This document shows positions 14,353-21,127 of a stretch of DNA of 24,302 nucleotides, piece after piece. A program made the position numbers and the translations under genes. The DNA is from Flemingiibacterium sp045634005. Its GTDB lineage: Bacteria; Bacillota; Clostridia; Oscillospirales; CAG-272. The stretch is taken from positions 1 to 24,302 of the forward strand of contig JAZQZL010000012.1 in the NCBI GenBank assembly GCA_045634005.1, given 5' to 3'. Within the stretch, counting starts at the first letter, position 1. Each line of letters begins with the position of its first letter. Below the pieces are notes generated by a model. It made no database searches. It saw nothing but the letters and a program-made list of their open reading frames with translations, and was not told where the DNA came from.

Positions 14353-15489
14353 TTATTTAAAAAACTTCTTGATAAATCCGCTCTTCTTGGTATTGTTCTT
14401 TTCGCCAAGGCTGTCAGCGAACTTGCGGAGCAGCTCCTTCTGCTCGCCGGAAAGTCCCTTCGGAGTTTCAACCGACACCGCGAAAATAAGATCGCCGCGG
14501 CTCTTGCTGTTAACGTACGGGATACCGCGTCCTCTCAAGGTGAACGCCGTGCCGTGCTGTGTACCCTCGGGAATATTGTAGGTTTCCTTGCCCTCGAGTG
14601 TGGGGATCTCAATCTCTGCACCAAGCGCCGCCTCCGCAAAGGTTATAGGCACCTCGCAGTATATGTTGTATCCGTCACGCTCGAAGATCGGATGCGGACG
14701 TACCGACACAGAAATGATAAGATCGCCTGCCGTGCCGCCGTTTCGACCGCAGTCACCCTGCGAGCGGATAGCGACCTTCTGTCCGTCGTCGATACCTGCA
14801 GGTATCGTAACCTCAAGCTTCTTCGTGTTTTTAACGTAGCCCTTGCCCTTACAGTAGCCGCAGGGCTCCTTTATCTTCTTACCCGAGCCTCCGCAGTCCT
14901 CACACGGGCGTGTGGTCTGCATCATACCGAGCATAGTGCGCTGCTGTACGCGAACGGTACCCGTACCGTGACAGGTGGAACAGGTTTCGACAGTTGTTCC
15001 CTTCTTCGCACCCGAGCCATCGCATTCGGGACACTTTTCGACTCTGCCGTAGCTTATCTCCTTCTTGCAGCCGAATGCCGCCTCCTCGAAGGATATGGTA
15101 ACGCGCTGGAGTATGTCACCGCCGCGAACGGGGCCGTTTCTGCGCGACTGCGAGCCGCCCATACCGCCGCCGAAGAAGCTTCCGAAGATGTCGCCGAAGA
15201 TGTCGGACGCGTCAAAGCCGCCGCCAAATCCGCCGAATCCGCCGTCGAATCCGCCCTGACCGTCGACACCTGCGTGACCGAACTGATCGTAGCGCGATTT
15301 CTTTTCGGGATCGGACAGCACGGCATAAGCCTCGTTGACCTCTTTGAAATTCTTTTCCGCCTCGGCGTCCCCGGGGTTCATATCGGGGTGATATTTTTTT
15401 GCGAGTCCGCGGTACGCCTTTTTGATAGCCGCTTCGTCGGCGGACTTATCAAGGCCCAGCACCTCGTAATAATCTCTTTTATCTGCCAT
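14353..15489 (-). CDS. dnaJ: Chaperone DnaJ (Hsp40)
   Basis: DnaJ delivers unfolded clients to DnaK and stimulates its ATPase. The 378-residue type I protein is complete: J domain (1-70) with HPD at 34-36, Gly/Phe-rich linker (about 70-120), four C-x-x-C-x-G-x-G zinc motifs starting at 153, 170, 196 and 210, and the two C-terminal substrate-binding barrels. The ATG has GAGG eight bases upstream, and that site touches a perfect 8-bp hairpin (15500-15518). A strong terminator separates it from dnaK, so dnaJ probably has its own promoter; leftward TATAAT occurs in 15540-15560 but no -35 sits at 17 bp. Confidence 0.97.
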   Translation of the reverse strand: MADKRDYYEVLGLDKSADEAAIKKAYRGLAKKYHPDMNPGDAEAEKNFKEVNEAYAVLSDPEKKSRYDQFGHAGVDGQGGFDGGFGGFGGGFDASDIFGDIFGSFFGGGMGGSQSRRNGPVRGGDILQRVTISFEEAAFGCKKEISYGRVEKCPECDGSGAKKGTTVETCSTCHGTGTVRVQQRTMLGMMQTTRPCEDCGGSGKKIKEPCGYCKGKGYVKNTKKLEVTIPAGIDDGQKVAIRSQGDCGRNGGTAGDLIISVSVRPHPIFERDGYNIYCEVPITFAEAALGAEIEIPTLEGKETYNIPEGTQHGTAFTLRGRGIPYVNSKSRGDLIFAVSVETPKGLSGEQKELLRKFADSLGEKNNTKKSGFIKKFFK

Positions 15490-15499
15490 GTGTAAAACC

Positions 15500-15518
15500 T
15501 CAATTTTGCTAAAATTGA
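15500..15518 (-). promoter_or_regulatory. AU-rich hairpin overlapping the dnaJ ribosome binding site
   Basis: Leftward RNA reads UCAAUUUU-agc-AAAAUUGA, then GG. The last two stem bases are the first two of the GAGG Shine-Dalgarno (15498-15501), and the ATG follows eight bases later. An AU-only stem of this kind would open with heat, like simple RNA thermometers. Confidence 0.35.
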
Positions 15519-15641
15519 AATAATCTTTATAACTTTCTAATTATACTATATTTTCGCGTCAAAATAAACAACAATTTGTAAATTTAGCGTGTTTCAGGAG
15601 AGGAGAAAAGCCTTATCGCGCCCATCGGCGCAAACCGCTTT

Positions 15642-15684
15642 AATACCCCAAAAATCGCCGACGTTGTCGGCGATTTTCGGTATT
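15642..15684 (-). terminator. Terminator downstream of dnaK
   Basis: AAAATCGCCGAC (15651-15662) and GTCGGCGATTTT (15666-15677) pair perfectly around GTT, with outer AATACC/GGTATT pairing. Leftward, the stem ends in TTTT(T)GGGG. A small stem ACGGC-ttc-GCCGT (15688-15700) precedes it, right after the dnaK stop. Confidence 0.75.
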
Positions 15685-15704
15685 GTCACGGCTTCGCCGT
15701 TTGA

Positions 15705-17552
15705 TTACTGATTTGTCTTATCCTCGAAATCTGCGTTATAGAAGGTGTCACCGTCTGCGCCTGCACCGGGGTTGCCGCCCATGCCGCCCATATCGGGACC
15801 TGCGCCCTGCGCACCCTGCTGTGTAGCGTAAAGCTTTTCAGCAATCGGGTAGAAGGACTGCTGGAGTGCCTCAGTATCCGCCTTGATAGCGTCAACGTCG
15901 CCGCCCTTGACGGTTTCCTTAAGCTTTTCGATAGCCGCGTTTACGGGAGCCTTCTCTGCATCAGTTACCTTGTCGCCAAGCTCATTAAGAGTCTTTTCAG
16001 TCTGGAAGATCATGCTCTCTGCGGTGTTCTTAACCTCAACAGCTTCCTTTGCCTTCTTATCTTCCTCTGCGAACTTCTCCGCATCCTTAACTGCCTTGTC
16101 GATGTCCTCTTTGGACATATTAGTCGAGGAGGTAATGGTGATGTGCTGCTCCTTGCCGGTACCCTTATCCTTTGCGGTTACGTTAACGATACCGTTAGCG
16201 TCGATGTCGAAGGTAACCTCGATCTGCGGAATGCCGCGAGGTGCGGGAGCGATACCGTCGAGAATGAAGCGGCCGAGAGTGGTGTTGCCTGCAGCCATAT
16301 CGCGCTCACCCTGAAGAACGTGGATCTCAACCGAGGTCTGACCGTCAGCCGCGGTGGAGTAAACCTGGCTCTTCTTTACGGGGATAGTGGTGTTTCTGTC
16401 GATAATTCTGTTGAATACGCCGCCAAGGGTTTCGATACCGAGAGAGAGAGGAGTTACGTCGAGGAGAAGAAGATCCTTAACGTCGCCGCCGAGTACGCCG
16501 CCCTGAATAGCCGCACCGATCGCTACGCACTCATCGGGGTTGATGCCCTTGAAGGGCTCCTTGCCGAGGAAGTTCTTAACAGCTTCCTGAACCGCGGGAA
16601 TTCTGGTCGATCCACCAACGAGGAGTACCTTATCGATCTGAGCAACGGTAAGACCGGAGTCAGCGAGTGCCTTCTTGGTGGGAACCATAGTGCGCTCAAC
16701 GAGGTCAGCGGTGAGCTCGTCGAACTTTGCACGGGAGAGAGTACCGTCGAAGTGCTTCGGGCCGGTAGCGTCTGCGGTAATGAAAGGAAGGTTGATGTTT
16801 GCCGAGGTCATACCCGAAAGCTCGATCTTTGCCTTCTCTGCAGCTTCCTTAAGGCGCTGAAGAGCCATCTTGTCCTGACGAAGATCGATGCCGTTCTCGC
16901 GTCTGAACTCTTCTGCGATCCAGTCGATAACGCGTGCGTCGAAGTCGTCGCCGCCGAGCTTGTTGTCGCCGTGAGTTGCAAGAACCTCGAATACGCCGTC
17001 GGAAATTTCAAGAATGGATACGTCGAACGTACCGCCGCCAAGGTCCAATACCATTACCTTCTGCTCTACGCCGTCCTTGTCAACGCCGTATGCAAGAGCT
17101 GCTGCGGTAGGCTCGTTGATGATTCTCTGTACGTTAAGACCTGCGATCTTACCTGCATCCTTGGTAGCCTGACGCTGTGCGTCGGTGAAGTATGCGGGAA
17201 CGGTGATTACAGCGTCGGTAACGGTGGTGCCGAGATATGCCTCTGCATCAGCCTTAAGCTTCTGAAGAGTCATAGCGGAAATTTCCTGGGGAGTGTACTT
17301 CTTGTCGTCGATAGTTACCTTGTAGTCGGAGCCCATGTGACGCTTGATGGAAGCAACGGTTCTGTCGGGGTTGGTAATAGCCTGACGCTTTGCAACCTGA
17401 CCTACCATACGCTCGCCGGTCTTCGAGAATGCAACTACGGAAGGCGTAGTACGCGCACCCTCGGGATTAGTGATAACAACGGGCTCGCCGCCTTCATAAA
17501 CGGCTACGCAAGAGTTTGTAGTACCTAAATCTATACCAATGATCTTTCCCAT
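15705..17552 (-). CDS. dnaK: Chaperone DnaK (Hsp70)
   Basis: DnaK folds and protects proteins through ATP-driven cycles with DnaJ and GrpE. The 615-residue protein has the N-terminal phosphate loop IGIDLGTTNS (5-14), phosphate 2 DLGGGTFDVSI (170-180), the interdomain linker DVKDLLLLDVTPLS (357-370), a beta-sandwich substrate domain, a helical lid and a Gly/Met-rich tail. Between about residues 73 and 90 it lacks the ~20-residue insertion of Gram-negative DnaKs, a Firmicute trait. AAAAGGAG lies nine bases before the ATG. The 220-bp gap to grpE holds a palindromic repeat, and a strong terminator follows the gene. No second CIRCE is seen in front of dnaK, so it depends on the hrcA promoter or an undetected one. 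Confidence 0.98.
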   Translation of the reverse strand: MGKIIGIDLGTTNSCVAVYEGGEPVVITNPEGARTTPSVVAFSKTGERMVGQVAKRQAITNPDRTVASIKRHMGSDYKVTIDDKKYTPQEISAMTLQKLKADAEAYLGTTVTDAVITVPAYFTDAQRQATKDAGKIAGLNVQRIINEPTAAALAYGVDKDGVEQKVMVLDLGGGTFDVSILEISDGVFEVLATHGDNKLGGDDFDARVIDWIAEEFRRENGIDLRQDKMALQRLKEAAEKAKIELSGMTSANINLPFITADATGPKHFDGTLSRAKFDELTADLVERTMVPTKKALADSGLTVAQIDKVLLVGGSTRIPAVQEAVKNFLGKEPFKGINPDECVAIGAAIQGGVLGGDVKDLLLLDVTPLSLGIETLGGVFNRIIDRNTTIPVKKSQVYSTAADGQTSVEIHVLQGERDMAAGNTTLGRFILDGIAPAPRGIPQIEVTFDIDANGIVNVTAKDKGTGKEQHITITSSTNMSKEDIDKAVKDAEKFAEEDKKAKEAVEVKNTAESMIFQTEKTLNELGDKVTDAEKAPVNAAIEKLKETVKGGDVDAIKADTEALQQSFYPIAEKLYATQQGAQGAGPDMGGMGGNPGAGADGDTFYNADFEDKTNQ

Positions 17553-17628
17553 AATAATTTTCTCCTTTTAAAATTTTAAGTTGTATTTTTTGTTTTGGTT
17601 TTATTTGTTACGGCAATAGCCTACCCAA

Positions 17629-17751
17629 GCCTCCCTTGTGTAAAGGGAGGTGGCACGGCGCGAGCCGTGACGGAGGGATTGAAATACGCAATCCTTTGTA
17701 TTAGCCAATCCCTCAGTCGCTGCGCGACAGCTCCCTTTACACAAGGGAGCC
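17629..17751. repeat. 123-bp palindromic repeat (MITE-like) between grpE and dnaK
   Basis: The two halves are inverted copies: CTCCCTTGTGTAAAGGGAG at the left, and CTCCCTTTACACAAGGGAG at the right; inner parts end GAGGGATTG and CAATCCCTC. Each half contains its own hairpins (CTCCCTT/AAGGGAG, CACGGC-gcga-GCCGTG, GTCGC-tgc-GCGAC) and the centre has AATAC/GTATT. I associate this sequence type with dispersed repeats of Clostridia; it has no gene of its own. It lies inside the heat-shock operon and would fold strongly in the transcript. Confidence 0.75.
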
Positions 17752-17772
17752 AAAAGTTAGCACCTGTGAAAA

Positions 17773-18375
17773 TCAGTTTGCAACCTTGACAAGCGCCTCG
17801 CGAAGAATACGCTCGCCCTTTTTGTATCCCTTCTGGAATACCTCTACTATCTCGTTCTCACCGAAGCTCTCGTCGTCGATGTGCATCATCGCGTTGTGGA
17901 TATTCGGATCAAACTGCTCGCCCTTCGCGCCGAACTCGGTAACACCGATACGCTCAAGCGATTCCTTTGCACTCTTGAAGATAAGCTGTATGCCGTCCGC
18001 AAGCTGTGCTCCGTCCGAGTACGCCGCCGCGCGCTCGAGATTATCGAGCACCGGAAGTATCGCGCCAAGCGCATCGGCGTACGCGTCTGCGTAAATGCCC
18101 TCGCGCTCCTTCGCGCTTCTTCTGCGGAAGTTATCGTACTCTGCCGCGGTGCGAAGGTATTTGTCCTGCACCTCGGAAAGCTCTGCACTCGCCTTTTCGA
18201 GTGCATCCTTTGTTTGTCCAAGCTCCTTTGTGAGCTTTTTGTTTTCGTCTTTTAACGTCTTGTCCTTTTTGGACTTCTGTGTTTCGTCGGTTGCGCCGCC
18301 CTCGGTTTCGGCAAGGATCTCGTCAAACTTGTCCTCGCGCGCTTCCTCGGTGGGCTTTGTCTTGTTTTCTGCCAC
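17773..18375 (-). CDS. grpE: Nucleotide exchange factor GrpE
   Basis: GrpE releases ADP from DnaK. I choose the GTG at 18373-18375 because AGGAGG lies nine bases upstream; an ATG six codons earlier lies within that ribosome binding site. The product is 200 residues: an acidic and lysine-rich N-terminus, a long helix pair (about 45-140) that dimerises, and the C-terminal beta-wing (QFDPNIHNAMMHIDD, then EIVEVFQKGYKKGERILREA), which is the family signature. The start lies four bases after the hrcA stop, so the two are translationally linked. Confidence 0.95.
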   Translation of the reverse strand: MAENKTKPTEEAREDKFDEILAETEGGATDETQKSKKDKTLKDENKKLTKELGQTKDALEKASAELSEVQDKYLRTAAEYDNFRRRSAKEREGIYADAYADALGAILPVLDNLERAAAYSDGAQLADGIQLIFKSAKESLERIGVTEFGAKGEQFDPNIHNAMMHIDDESFGENEIVEVFQKGYKKGERILREALVKVAN

Positions 18376-18379
18376 TGTT

Positions 18380-19453
18380 TTATTCCTCCTCATCCGTGCC
18401 GCTCTCGAGCATACCGCCCGGTTCTATTAGGCTACTGATGTTTTTTGACATATAATCAACGAGCGCGACTACCTTTGAGTAGTCCATTCGTCTCGGTCCG
18501 ATAACGCCTATCGCGCCGATGACCTTGTCGCCCGATTTGACCGTTCTGAAGATAAGCGATGAGTTGTTCATCACCTCAACCGAATTTTCCGATCCGATGT
18601 AGACGTTCGTTTTGTCGGTAAGGTCCGTGGACATAGCCTCTCTTAGATCGTCCTGCTTATCAAAAAGTCCGAGCATATCGCGTACGCTGTCGATGCTTGA
18701 GTATTCGGGGTAATTGAGAAGATTGTTTACTCCGTCGACCATAAGCTCGCTCTCGTCGCCCTCGCCCACCGTGTCGTATATAACGCGGATTATTGGCGGT
18801 ATCAGCTGCTCGCCGCCGGGTACGCGGCTCTGCATATCGAGCATTACGGGAAGCGTTATCGCATCCATATCAAGGCCCGATACGTATTCGTTAAGCACGA
18901 GCGTCAGCCGCTCGAGCGTATCGCGGTCTATATCGAAGCCAAGCCCTACCTGCCTTGTCTTGACGCTTCCGCTCGCCATAAGCATAACAAGAATGAAGTT
19001 TCTCGGCGAGAGGTACATCGCATCGAAGCGCGCCACCGTCTGCTTTTGAGGTGCACGCTTAAGAGCCACGCCCGTGTAATTAGTGAGCATACTCATAAGC
19101 TTCGTCGCGCGGTCGAGGATTCTGTCAAGCTCTGCACTCTTGAGTGTATGGAGCTTATTAAGCTCGCCAAGCTCTGCCTGCGTCATTCGGTACTGCTGCA
19201 TTAATTGGTCAACGTAAAAGCGGTAACCAAGCTCCGAGGGGACGCGGCCCGAGGAGGTGTGCGGCTGCTCGAGGTATCCCATTTCCTCAAGCTCCGCCAT
19301 CTCGTTGCGTATGGTCGCGGACGAGAACGCGATTTCTTTATACTGTGTAAGATATTTCGAGCCGACGGGCTCACCGAGGTTGATATGCGTATCTATTATG
19401 GCTTTTAGTATCGTCTTTTTTCGTTCAGACAATTCTCTGCTGCTTGGTAACAC
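18380..19453 (-). CDS. hrcA: Heat-inducible transcription repressor HrcA
   Basis: HrcA binds CIRCE operators and represses class I heat-shock genes; GroEL normally assists its folding. I choose the GTG at 19451-19453 because AAAGGAG lies eight bases upstream; the upstream in-frame ATG is only two bases from that site. The 357-residue product starts near SSRELSERKKTILKAII, as the family does. A winged helix covers about 5-75 (INLGEPVGSKYLT, SSATIRNEMAELEEMGYL), followed by a GAF-like dimerisation region with the HrcA C-terminal segment IGVIGPRRMDYSKVVALVDY. It is the first gene of the heat-shock operon and its leader carries the CIRCE, so it represses itself. Confidence 0.96.
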   Translation of the reverse strand: MLPSSRELSERKKTILKAIIDTHINLGEPVGSKYLTQYKEIAFSSATIRNEMAELEEMGYLEQPHTSSGRVPSELGYRFYVDQLMQQYRMTQAELGELNKLHTLKSAELDRILDRATKLMSMLTNYTGVALKRAPQKQTVARFDAMYLSPRNFILVMLMASGSVKTRQVGLGFDIDRDTLERLTLVLNEYVSGLDMDAITLPVMLDMQSRVPGGEQLIPPIIRVIYDTVGEGDESELMVDGVNNLLNYPEYSSIDSVRDMLGLFDKQDDLREAMSTDLTDKTNVYIGSENSVEVMNNSSLIFRTVKSGDKVIGAIGVIGPRRMDYSKVVALVDYMSKNISSLIEPGGMLESGTDEEE

Positions 19454-19479
19454 GCACATCGCTCCTTTCTCGTTTGCGT

Positions 19480-19506
19480 TTAGCACTCAAGAGTGTCGAG
19501 TGCTAA
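19480..19506. promoter_or_regulatory. CIRCE operator (HrcA site)
   Basis: A perfect match to the CIRCE consensus, TTAGCACTC-N9-GAGTGCTAA, lies between the promoter and the hrcA start, so HrcA would block the operon. The N9 spacer contains an extra GAGTG (19491-19495), a third potential half-site core. Confidence 0.97.
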
Positions 19507-19517
19507 ACTCTGTATAT

Positions 19518-19546
19518 AGTATACCGCCGATTTTTCGCAAAATCAA
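19518..19546 (-). promoter_or_regulatory. Promoter of the hrcA-grpE-dnaK operon
   Basis: Leftward TTGATT (19541-19546), 17 bp, TATACT (19518-19523). Transcription would start at about 19511, placing the CIRCE at roughly +5 to +31. Confidence 0.8.
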
Positions 19547-19713
19547 GGCTATATCATATATTTTGTGTTAACATTTTATGAACAGCCCTCGGCACTCTTG
19601 GGTGGGCAAGTGCCGAAATTGGCAGAATGGGGCTCGCGCACTCCGCGCTCGGGACGCCCACGAGCCTTTGGCTCGCAGGAAACGACCTCGCGCTTTCGCG
19701 CTCGGGGAGAACG

Positions 19714-19762
19714 AAAAGGGAGAGGGAGGTCGCTCACGCGCCACGCCCTCCCTCTCCCTTTT
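19714..19762. repeat. Perfect 16-bp inverted repeat
   Basis: AAAAGGGAGAGGGAGG (19714-19729) and CCTCCCTCTCCCTTTT (19747-19762) are exact reverse complements around 17 bases. The rightward side ends in TTTT, so a rightward terminator is possible, but no rightward gene precedes it. Confidence 0.7.
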
Positions 19763-19873
19763 GAACCCTCTCCTACTTGGCTCAAATATATGTAAAAGGT
19801 AGCCTTATCACCTCGCCCCAGCTCGGAACTTCGTCTTGCCGTAAGCTTCGTACCACAGAGTGCTCGTTTAGCG

Positions 19874-19906
19874 GCGCCAATTTCCTACGGAAATGGAAAT
19901 TGGCGC
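19874..19906. repeat. Perfect 12-bp inverted repeat
   Basis: GCGCCAATTTCC (19874-19885) and GGAAATTGGCGC (19895-19906) with a 9-base loop. Part of the hairpin-rich block. Confidence 0.7.
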
Positions 19907-20042
19907 ATTTCGAGGGTGGCGCGGACGCTTCGCGTTATGCCGCTGATAGCCATCGAATCGCGCACCGTCGCGCACGCAAAGCTACCCTTTTATGGCGCCG
20001 CCTTCTTTTAGGCGGCGTAGCCACGGAAAACGGGGGTTCAAG

Positions 20043-20084
20043 GGGGTGGAAAACCGGCGGCGTCTGAGCCGGTTGTCCATCCCC
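20043..20084. repeat. Long imperfect hairpin
   Basis: The arms GGGGTGGAAAACCGGC (20043-20058) and GCCGGTTGTCCATCCCC (20068-20084) pair with one bulge and one mismatch; G-rich and C-rich flanks (20031-20042, 20085-20100) extend the symmetry loosely. Confidence 0.6.
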
Positions 20085-20144
20085 TTGCGTTTCCCCGAGC
20101 CGCGCAAGGCGCGCGAGGTTATACACGCACGAATAAATAGCAAA

Positions 20145-20166
20145 ACCACCCGTGTGAGCGGATGGT
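20145..20166 (-). terminator. Terminator of the deacetylase gene
   Basis: Leftward ACCATCCG-ctcaca-CGGGTGGT, a stem with one mismatch, followed by TTTGCTATTTATT, seven bases past the deacetylase stop. Confidence 0.6.
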
Positions 20167-20173
20167 TAAGTAT

Positions 20174-20866
20174 TCATTCCACAATCAAGCACTCGGCATT
20201 CGTGCCGTAGAAAACATCCTCGCACTTCGCGACGTACTCGCAGAAGCGTTCGAGCACGTCCCAGTTGTTAAGTGCATCGAACTCGCAGGTGTGTCCCCAA
20301 ACCGTGAAAAGCATCGGCTTTTCGGGCTTTGCCTCGACGAACTGCTTCGCAAGCTCCATAAGCGCTTCGTCCGCGTGGTGGCAGGTCGCCACATAGCGAA
20401 GCGGATCGCTCGGGATATCGAACGAGTGCGAGCCGCCTACCGCGCGAGAATACCTGATTCCCTGCTCGCGGATATAATCAACAACAGCGTCGCTGTACGT
20501 TCCGAACGGGTACGCCATACCGACGGGACGGTAGCCGAACTCCTCCGTAAGCTTTTGTATGTCCGCCTTTATTTCATAGGAAAGCATCTCCGGCGAAAGC
20601 AGCTCAAGGTGCGGATGCGTGTAGCCGTGGATCGCGACCTCGTGGCCGACGTACATAACTCTCTGATCCTCAAGTGCCATACGGTTGACTGTAGCGTCCT
20701 TTACCTTCCACGGCTTGGTGCAGTATTTTCTCTCGCGAAGCATACCGCCGTTTAAATTAAAGGTAGCCTTCATGCCGTATTTGTTTATTATTTCAAGAAA
20801 GTGAATATCGCTATCCGTTCCGTCATCGTAGCTGAACGTAAGCGCCTTCATTTTACCGTTCCACAT
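20174..20866 (-). CDS. NodB-type polysaccharide deacetylase family protein
   Basis: Carbohydrate esterase 4 family proteins remove acetyl groups from N-acetylated sugars with a metal ion. The 230-residue protein starts directly with the NodB domain: motif 1 TFSYDDG (10-16, with D14 and D15), motif 2 HGYTHPH (80-86, metal ligands H80 and H84), AYPFGTYSD (motif 3) and a late WGHTCEFD near the C-terminus. No signal peptide or membrane segment is present, so it appears cytoplasmic and may act on a soluble sugar rather than on peptidoglycan. GGAGG lies five bases before the ATG. It is monocistronic, with a consensus promoter diverging from the decarboxylase pair. The substrate is unknown. Confidence 0.88.
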   Translation of the reverse strand: MWNGKMKALTFSYDDGTDSDIHFLEIINKYGMKATFNLNGGMLRERKYCTKPWKVKDATVNRMALEDQRVMYVGHEVAIHGYTHPHLELLSPEMLSYEIKADIQKLTEEFGYRPVGMAYPFGTYSDAVVDYIREQGIRYSRAVGGSHSFDIPSDPLRYVATCHHADEALMELAKQFVEAKPEKPMLFTVWGHTCEFDALNNWDVLERFCEYVAKCEDVFYGTNAECLIVE

Positions 20867-20897
20867 AGTATCCTCCGAGATGTTTTTTCACAGCACC

Positions 20898-20926
20898 ATT
20901 ATAGCATACGCAAAATCTTATGTCAA
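20898..20926 (-). promoter_or_regulatory. Consensus promoter of the deacetylase gene
   Basis: Leftward TTGACA (20921-20926), 17 bp, TATAAT (20898-20903): perfect in both boxes and spacing. Confidence 0.85.
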
Positions 20927-21056
20927 CCCTCACAACAGCTCTTCCCCCGAAAAAAACGCAAAGAACTCACATACAACGCCAATCTCGACGTAAATCGTGT
21001 ATCGCGCGCTATTTTATATAATATGTACGAACTTTTATGAACAGGGCAAATTTCAC

Positions 21057-21085
21057 TTGAATTTTCACGTCTGCAAGCGTATAAT
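21057..21085 (+). promoter_or_regulatory. Promoter of the decarboxylase beta-subunit operon
   Basis: TTGAAT (21057-21062), 17 bp, TATAAT (21080-21085), with a leader of about 36 nt to the ATG at 21128. It diverges from the deacetylase promoter. Confidence 0.8.
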
Positions 21086-21127
21086 GATTAAGTATTGAAA
21101 CTGTTTTCAGAAAGGCAGGTTATTTTT

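Larger units (their letters stand above)
19570..20144. other. Gene-free block packed with perfect hairpins
   Basis: About 575 bp between the hrcA promoter and the deacetylase terminator. The open frames here are Arg/Pro/Ser-rich, occur on both strands and lack ribosome binding sites. Inverted repeats follow each other: TCGGCACT/AGTGCCGA (19589-19616), CGAGCC-ttt-GGCTCG (near 19659-19673), the 16-bp stem 19714-19762, the 12-bp stem 19874-19906, CGCCGCC/GGCGGCG (19996-20017) and the long imperfect stem 20043-20084. A looser pair, AAAAGGTAGC (near 19794) and GCTACCCTTTT (19981-19991), encloses about 190 bp. This looks like one or more dispersed repeats or a structured RNA; no known RNA family is recognised. 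Confidence 0.5.

Noticed and set aside
14554..15495. A 313-codon rightward open frame opposite dnaJ
   Set aside because: Antisense to dnaJ; a by-product of its Gly- and Cys-rich codons.
16143..17528. A 461-codon rightward open frame opposite dnaK
   Set aside because: Antisense to dnaK; no family motif and no convincing ribosome binding site.
19601..19680. tRNA-like beginning (GTGCCGAAATTGGCAGAATGG resembles the start of tRNA-Leu)
   Set aside because: No matching acceptor stem, anticodon arm or T-arm can be built downstream; the symmetry belongs to the TCGGCACT/AGTGCCGA hairpin.
19777..20067. A 96-codon rightward frame in the hairpin-rich block
   Set aside because: Composition is Arg/Ser/Ala-rich, it crosses three hairpins and it has no ribosome binding site; most likely a chance frame through repeats.
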